From contig CBINFS010000006.1 in assembly GCA_966250015.1 (NCBI GenBank), positions 1 through 64,000 on the forward strand: 64,000 nucleotides of DNA, given 5' to 3'. This document shows positions 61,579-64,000 of the stretch, piece by piece. Source of the DNA: CBINFS01 sp966250015 (lineage in GTDB: Bacteria > Bacteroidota > Rhodothermia > Rhodothermales > DASSAV01). Each line of letters begins with the position of its first letter. The first letter of the stretch is position 1. Made by a program: the position numbers and the translations under genes. The notes beneath the pieces are model-generated. The model worked only from the letters and a program-made list of their open reading frames with translations, ran no database searches and was not told the origin of the DNA.

Positions 61579-62765
61579 CGGTTGCGTGCGCGGAATATCA
61601 GCTCGTCGACAACGTACAGGGTGACCCCGAGGACACCGAACAGGATCAGCGAGACGGTGGGCTTCCAGATCACGAGGCCGCCAATCACACCCAACACTCC
61701 TCCGAGGTACTTGATGTAGTTCAGCTGCTCGTTCGACGTGTTCTTGAGCAGGTTTTCGAGCTGTTGCTCGTCGTACTGCTTCATGTTCGTGATGATCATG
61801 TCGTAGACGTCGAGATTTTCGACGAATCCGAGAATGATTCGGGTAACCCACTGCTCGATCTCTTCGGAGCGGGCTTCGATTTTCTGCGGGAGCCGGTCGA
61901 GCAGGGCGTCCATTTTACTGAGGGCGCCGTCGAGGGACGTCGGGAGGTCCCGCACGGCTTTGTCGATGCGCCGCTGGAAGTCGGCCTCGTTGAGGAATCG
62001 GTAGGTTTTGAGGGCAAGTCCTCCGAAGCCCTGCCCGGCATTTTGCTCGACCTTTTCGACGATCAGCTGGGTCAGCATTTTCCGCGTCTCTTCCGAGCCG
62101 AGCACTTTCTGGGCGTAGTCGGCGGTGAGCTCCTTGATGTCGCGCCGGAAATCGGGGTCTTCGAGGACTGCCCGGGTCACGCCGAGCGCGGTCTCGCGGT
62201 ACCGTGCGATGACGCCGCTCTCTTCGATCTTCTGCTTGATGATGTGTTCGTTGATGAGCTCTTTCGAGACCGCCTGCGCCAATCGGAAAATGACCCGCTC
62301 ACGCTGGGCCGGAATGAGGCCCTGGCCGAAAATCGGACGCTTCTGGCGAGGATTGAAGAGCATCGTGATGGCCAGCCAATTCGTAAAGAAGCCGATCAGG
62401 CCGCTGACCGAGAGGATGCGAAGGAGCCCTTCGATGGAAGCTTCATAGCCCAGGACGGAGATCCGCATCCCGTCGAAGTCCCAGAAGAATGAGAGGGCAA
62501 AAACGAGTCCGAGGAACAGCGGGATGATCCGGAGGAATTTGAGAATGGAGGCGTAGGTGCCTTGCACCTTTGGAGGCTCGACCGAATGGGCGACAGGGGG
62601 AGAGGGCGGGGGCAGGTGGCGCCGGACGTACCGGGCTAGGAGCACTCGGAGGTCCCGGGCCTTTTCCTTCGTCAGGGCTTTTGCTTGGGGGATCGACGAT
62701 ACAGGAGGAGTTTCCGCGCCCGTCCCGTCGGTGCCATCCACGAAATTCGGGTTTTCCTCTTGCAT
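61560..62765 (-). CDS. DUF445 membrane protein
   Basis: A 401-aa protein of the DUF445 family of unknown role. The first 80 residues are polar and proline-rich, followed by two or three membrane helices (about 85-150, ending GFFTNWLAITMLFN). The family signature GLIPAQRERVIFRLAQAV comes next, then a long helical soluble region (about 170-350) and a final helical pair (LGVIGGLVIWKPTVSLILFGVLGVTLYVV). It overlaps the dusB stop by 19 bases. The upstream HD-domain gene ends 47 bases before its start, so the two may be cotranscribed. Confidence 0.85.
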   Translation of the reverse strand: MQEENPNFVDGTDGTGAETPPVSSIPQAKALTKEKARDLRVLLARYVRRHLPPPSPPVAHSVEPPKVQGTYASILKFLRIIPLFLGLVFALSFFWDFDGMRISVLGYEASIEGLLRILSVSGLIGFFTNWLAITMLFNPRQKRPIFGQGLIPAQRERVIFRLAQAVSKELINEHIIKQKIEESGVIARYRETALGVTRAVLEDPDFRRDIKELTADYAQKVLGSEETRKMLTQLIVEKVEQNAGQGFGGLALKTYRFLNEADFQRRIDKAVRDLPTSLDGALSKMDALLDRLPQKIEARSEEIEQWVTRIILGFVENLDVYDMIITNMKQYDEQQLENLLKNTSNEQLNYIKYLGGVLGVIGGLVIWKPTVSLILFGVLGVTLYVVDELIFRARNRQVTGS

Positions 62766-62812
62766 CTAGAACCCCAACAAACGGCAAATGGAAAGGGAAA
62801 ACGGGACGTGTA

Positions 62813-63367
62813 TCATTCAAATCCGAGCCTTTTGGCGTGCGCCTGGAGCCCCGCAATCACGTGCGTTATGTGGGTGTTCAGGTCGATACCGAGCTCTTCC
62901 ACGCCTAATTGAATGTCTTCACGGCTGACGGCAGCCGCAAAGGCTTTATCCTTTAATTTCTTTCGGACGGATTTCGGTTCCATTCCTTCGAGTCCGGTCG
63001 GCCTGACGTAGGCCACGGCCAAAATGAAACCGCATAGCTCGTCGACGGCAAACAGCGTTTTCGCCAGCCGCGTCGTGCGTGGTGTGCCGGAGTAGAGGGC
63101 GTGCCCGAGGATAGCCTCAAGCATGACGTCAGGGTACCCGAGCTCCTTCAGCGTGCGTACGCCGACAAACGGGTGTTCTTCGGCGGTCGGATGCTTTTCA
63201 TAGTCCATGTCGTGCAGGAGGCCGGTCATGCGCCACAGCTCTTCGTCCTCTCCCAGGAGTTTGGCGTAGTATTCCATGGCGGCCTCAACGGCGTAAGCGT
63301 GACGGCGCAGACTTTCACTGGTCGTCCATTCGTGGAAAAGTGCGAGCGCGTCTTCGTAAGTCGGCAT
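62813..63367 (-). CDS. HD-domain protein
   Basis: A 184-aa protein with a metal-dependent HD phosphohydrolase domain. His23 (RRHAYAVE), His52-Asp53 (GLLHDMDYEKHP) and the downstream Asp of FAVDELCG give the HD set. It resembles the small HDIG-type proteins that act on nucleotides or other phosphates; the substrate is unknown. It lies 34 bases after the MCE-protein gene and 47 bases before the DUF445 gene, all on the minus strand. Confidence 0.88.
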   Translation of the reverse strand: MPTYEDALALFHEWTTSESLRRHAYAVEAAMEYYAKLLGEDEELWRMTGLLHDMDYEKHPTAEEHPFVGVRTLKELGYPDVMLEAILGHALYSGTPRTTRLAKTLFAVDELCGFILAVAYVRPTGLEGMEPKSVRKKLKDKAFAAAVSREDIQLGVEELGIDLNTHITHVIAGLQAHAKRLGFE

Positions 63368-63401
63368 GTCAATACGTAAAAGTGTTCTAAACTCGAAACC
63401 G

Positions 63402-64000
63402 TTAGAAAATCTCGATGAGTTTCATTTCACGGAGGTAGCGGCCCGGGTTGGATTCGAAGTCGGTCAGGATCCGATTCAACGTGGTGGTCATCGAATCCAG
63501 CCGGGTGTAGAGGGCGGGATCGTTTAGCAGTTTTGCCGCGGTGCCGTCGCCGTGCCGGAGCTGTACGAGCAGGGTATCGAGGCTTGCGGCGGTGCTTTCC
63601 AGCGTGTCGAGGTCGCCGTCTACACGCCGGAGGAGGTGATTCAGGTTCTGAACGGCGAGGGCGAGCGAATCGCTGTTTTCGGACGTGAACCGGTCGAGGT
63701 CGGATGAGAGGGACTCGAAGTTGGTCAGGACGGTGGAGATACGAGCTTGCTCGGCGGACAGGAGCTTGTTGAGCGAGGTGGCGACGTTTTCGAGCTCGAT
63801 GAGTGCCCTGTTCAGCCGACTGTTCGTATTGCCGAGCAGGTATTGCGTCTGCTCGAAGGTTGCGCCGGCGGCGACGAGGACGCTGTCGAGCCGGCTTGTA
63901 AGCATCGGTGCACGCTCCGAGACAAGGCTCATCAGGTCAGGTGTGGATTCTCCGGGAATGACGGATCCGGGACGTAGCGGTGGATTGCCCGGCGGACCGA
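63402..64000 (-). CDS. MCE/MlaD-family lipid-transport protein, C-terminal part (cut by window edge)
   Basis: The reading frame is open to the right edge of the window, so only the C-terminal 199 residues are seen. Reading from the edge, the segment GPPGNPPLRPGSVIPGESTPDLM precedes the start of the internal ORF (Met at 63932). It is typical of the end of an MCE domain, where a GxxIPG-type sequence leads into a long helical tail. The tail (MLTSRLDSVLVAAGATFEQTQYLLG...) is a coiled helical segment. Together with the permease and ATPase of Mla-type systems it would move phospholipids across the envelope; those genes are probably further upstream, outside the window. Confidence 0.85.
   Translation of the reverse strand, partial: GPPGNPPLRPGSVIPGESTPDLMSLVSERAPMLTSRLDSVLVAAGATFEQTQYLLGNTNSRLNRALIELENVATSLNKLLSAEQARISTVLTNFESLSSDLDRFTSENSDSLALAVQNLNHLLRRVDGDLDTLESTAASLDTLLVQLRHGDGTAAKLLNDPALYTRLDSMTTTLNRILTDFESNPGRYLREMKLIEIF

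Noticed and set aside
1..64000. CRISPR array, integrase, phage genes or toxin-antitoxin pair
   Set aside because: Looked for regular direct repeats with spacers, recombinase motifs and small paired genes on both strands. None is present, so no defence island is claimed.

Overview
The window looks like a chromosomal stretch from a member of the Rhodothermota/Bacteroidota branch, most likely a Rhodothermales relative. The main evidence is a complex I block in which an NhaD-type antiporter and a pterin-4a-carbinolamine dehydratase lie between nuoM and nuoN, an arrangement known from Rhodothermus marinus. Bacteroidota-type SusC/SusD proteins with an ECF sigma factor and a FecR anti-sigma factor, many short lipoproteins and a fused isobutyryl-CoA mutase (IcmF) agree with this. 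I found no rRNA, tRNA, CRISPR array, transposase, integrase or phage gene. Most of the window is ordinary housekeeping and metabolic sequence.

Layout. 1-480 is gene-free and carries a composite intergenic repeat. 485-12.8 kb holds a coiled-coil lipoprotein, a MacA-like adaptor with two MacB/FtsX-type permeases (no ATPase beside them), an aldo/keto reductase, a three-domain lipoprotein (MliC + COG3650-like + META), an ECF sigma factor, an exported isoaspartyl peptidase, further lipoproteins including a methyltransferase with an export signal, an Smr protein and an FKBP-type isomerase. 13.0-14.0 kb is malate dehydrogenase. 14.2-21.7 kb is a trans-envelope signalling and uptake unit: ECF sigma factor, FecR, SusC with an STN domain, SusD and a strong terminator. 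Alkaline phosphatase and a DnaQ-exonuclease/UvrC-type GIY-YIG fusion follow.

25.1-33.7 kb, on the minus strand, is nuoJ-K-L-M, nhaD-like, pcd, nuoN and a small PH/SHOCT-like protein: the membrane arm of complex I with a sodium/proton antiporter inside the operon. 34.3-40.4 kb contains a Tat-exported Gfo/Idh/MocA oxidoreductase, the TrkA/TrkH potassium system, superoxide dismutase, an Sfp-type phosphopantetheinyl transferase and an NDUFA9-like nucleotide-sugar epimerase homologue. 40.6-43.9 kb is IcmF.

43.9-44.9 kb is gene-free and carries the second copy of the composite repeat. Next come a small membrane-anchored protein, a DUF937 protein, a cNMP/CBS/DUF294 protein whose nucleotidyltransferase motif looks degenerate, acetyl-CoA synthetase, an unknown exported protein and a DUF1080 lipoprotein. 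A third repeat island at 52.3-52.75 kb separates these from a four-gene beta-oxidation operon on the minus strand: acyl-CoA ligase, acyl-CoA dehydrogenase with an unusual N-terminal extension, FadN-like dehydrogenase/hydratase and thiolase. The right end holds a PLDc_N-like membrane protein, a tRNA-dihydrouridine synthase, a DUF445 protein, an HD-domain protein and the C-terminal part of an MCE/MlaD protein cut by the window edge.

Taken together the genes describe an aerobic or facultative respiring heterotroph that degrades fatty acids and branched chains, uses acetate and takes up oligomeric substrates by SusCD. The most notable items are the three repeat islands, the sodium-linked complex I operon, the DUF294 protein that has lost its catalytic acids, the exported methyltransferase lipoprotein, the three-domain MliC lipoprotein and the extended acyl-CoA dehydrogenase. 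I did not find convincing evidence of a wholly new defence or mobile system.
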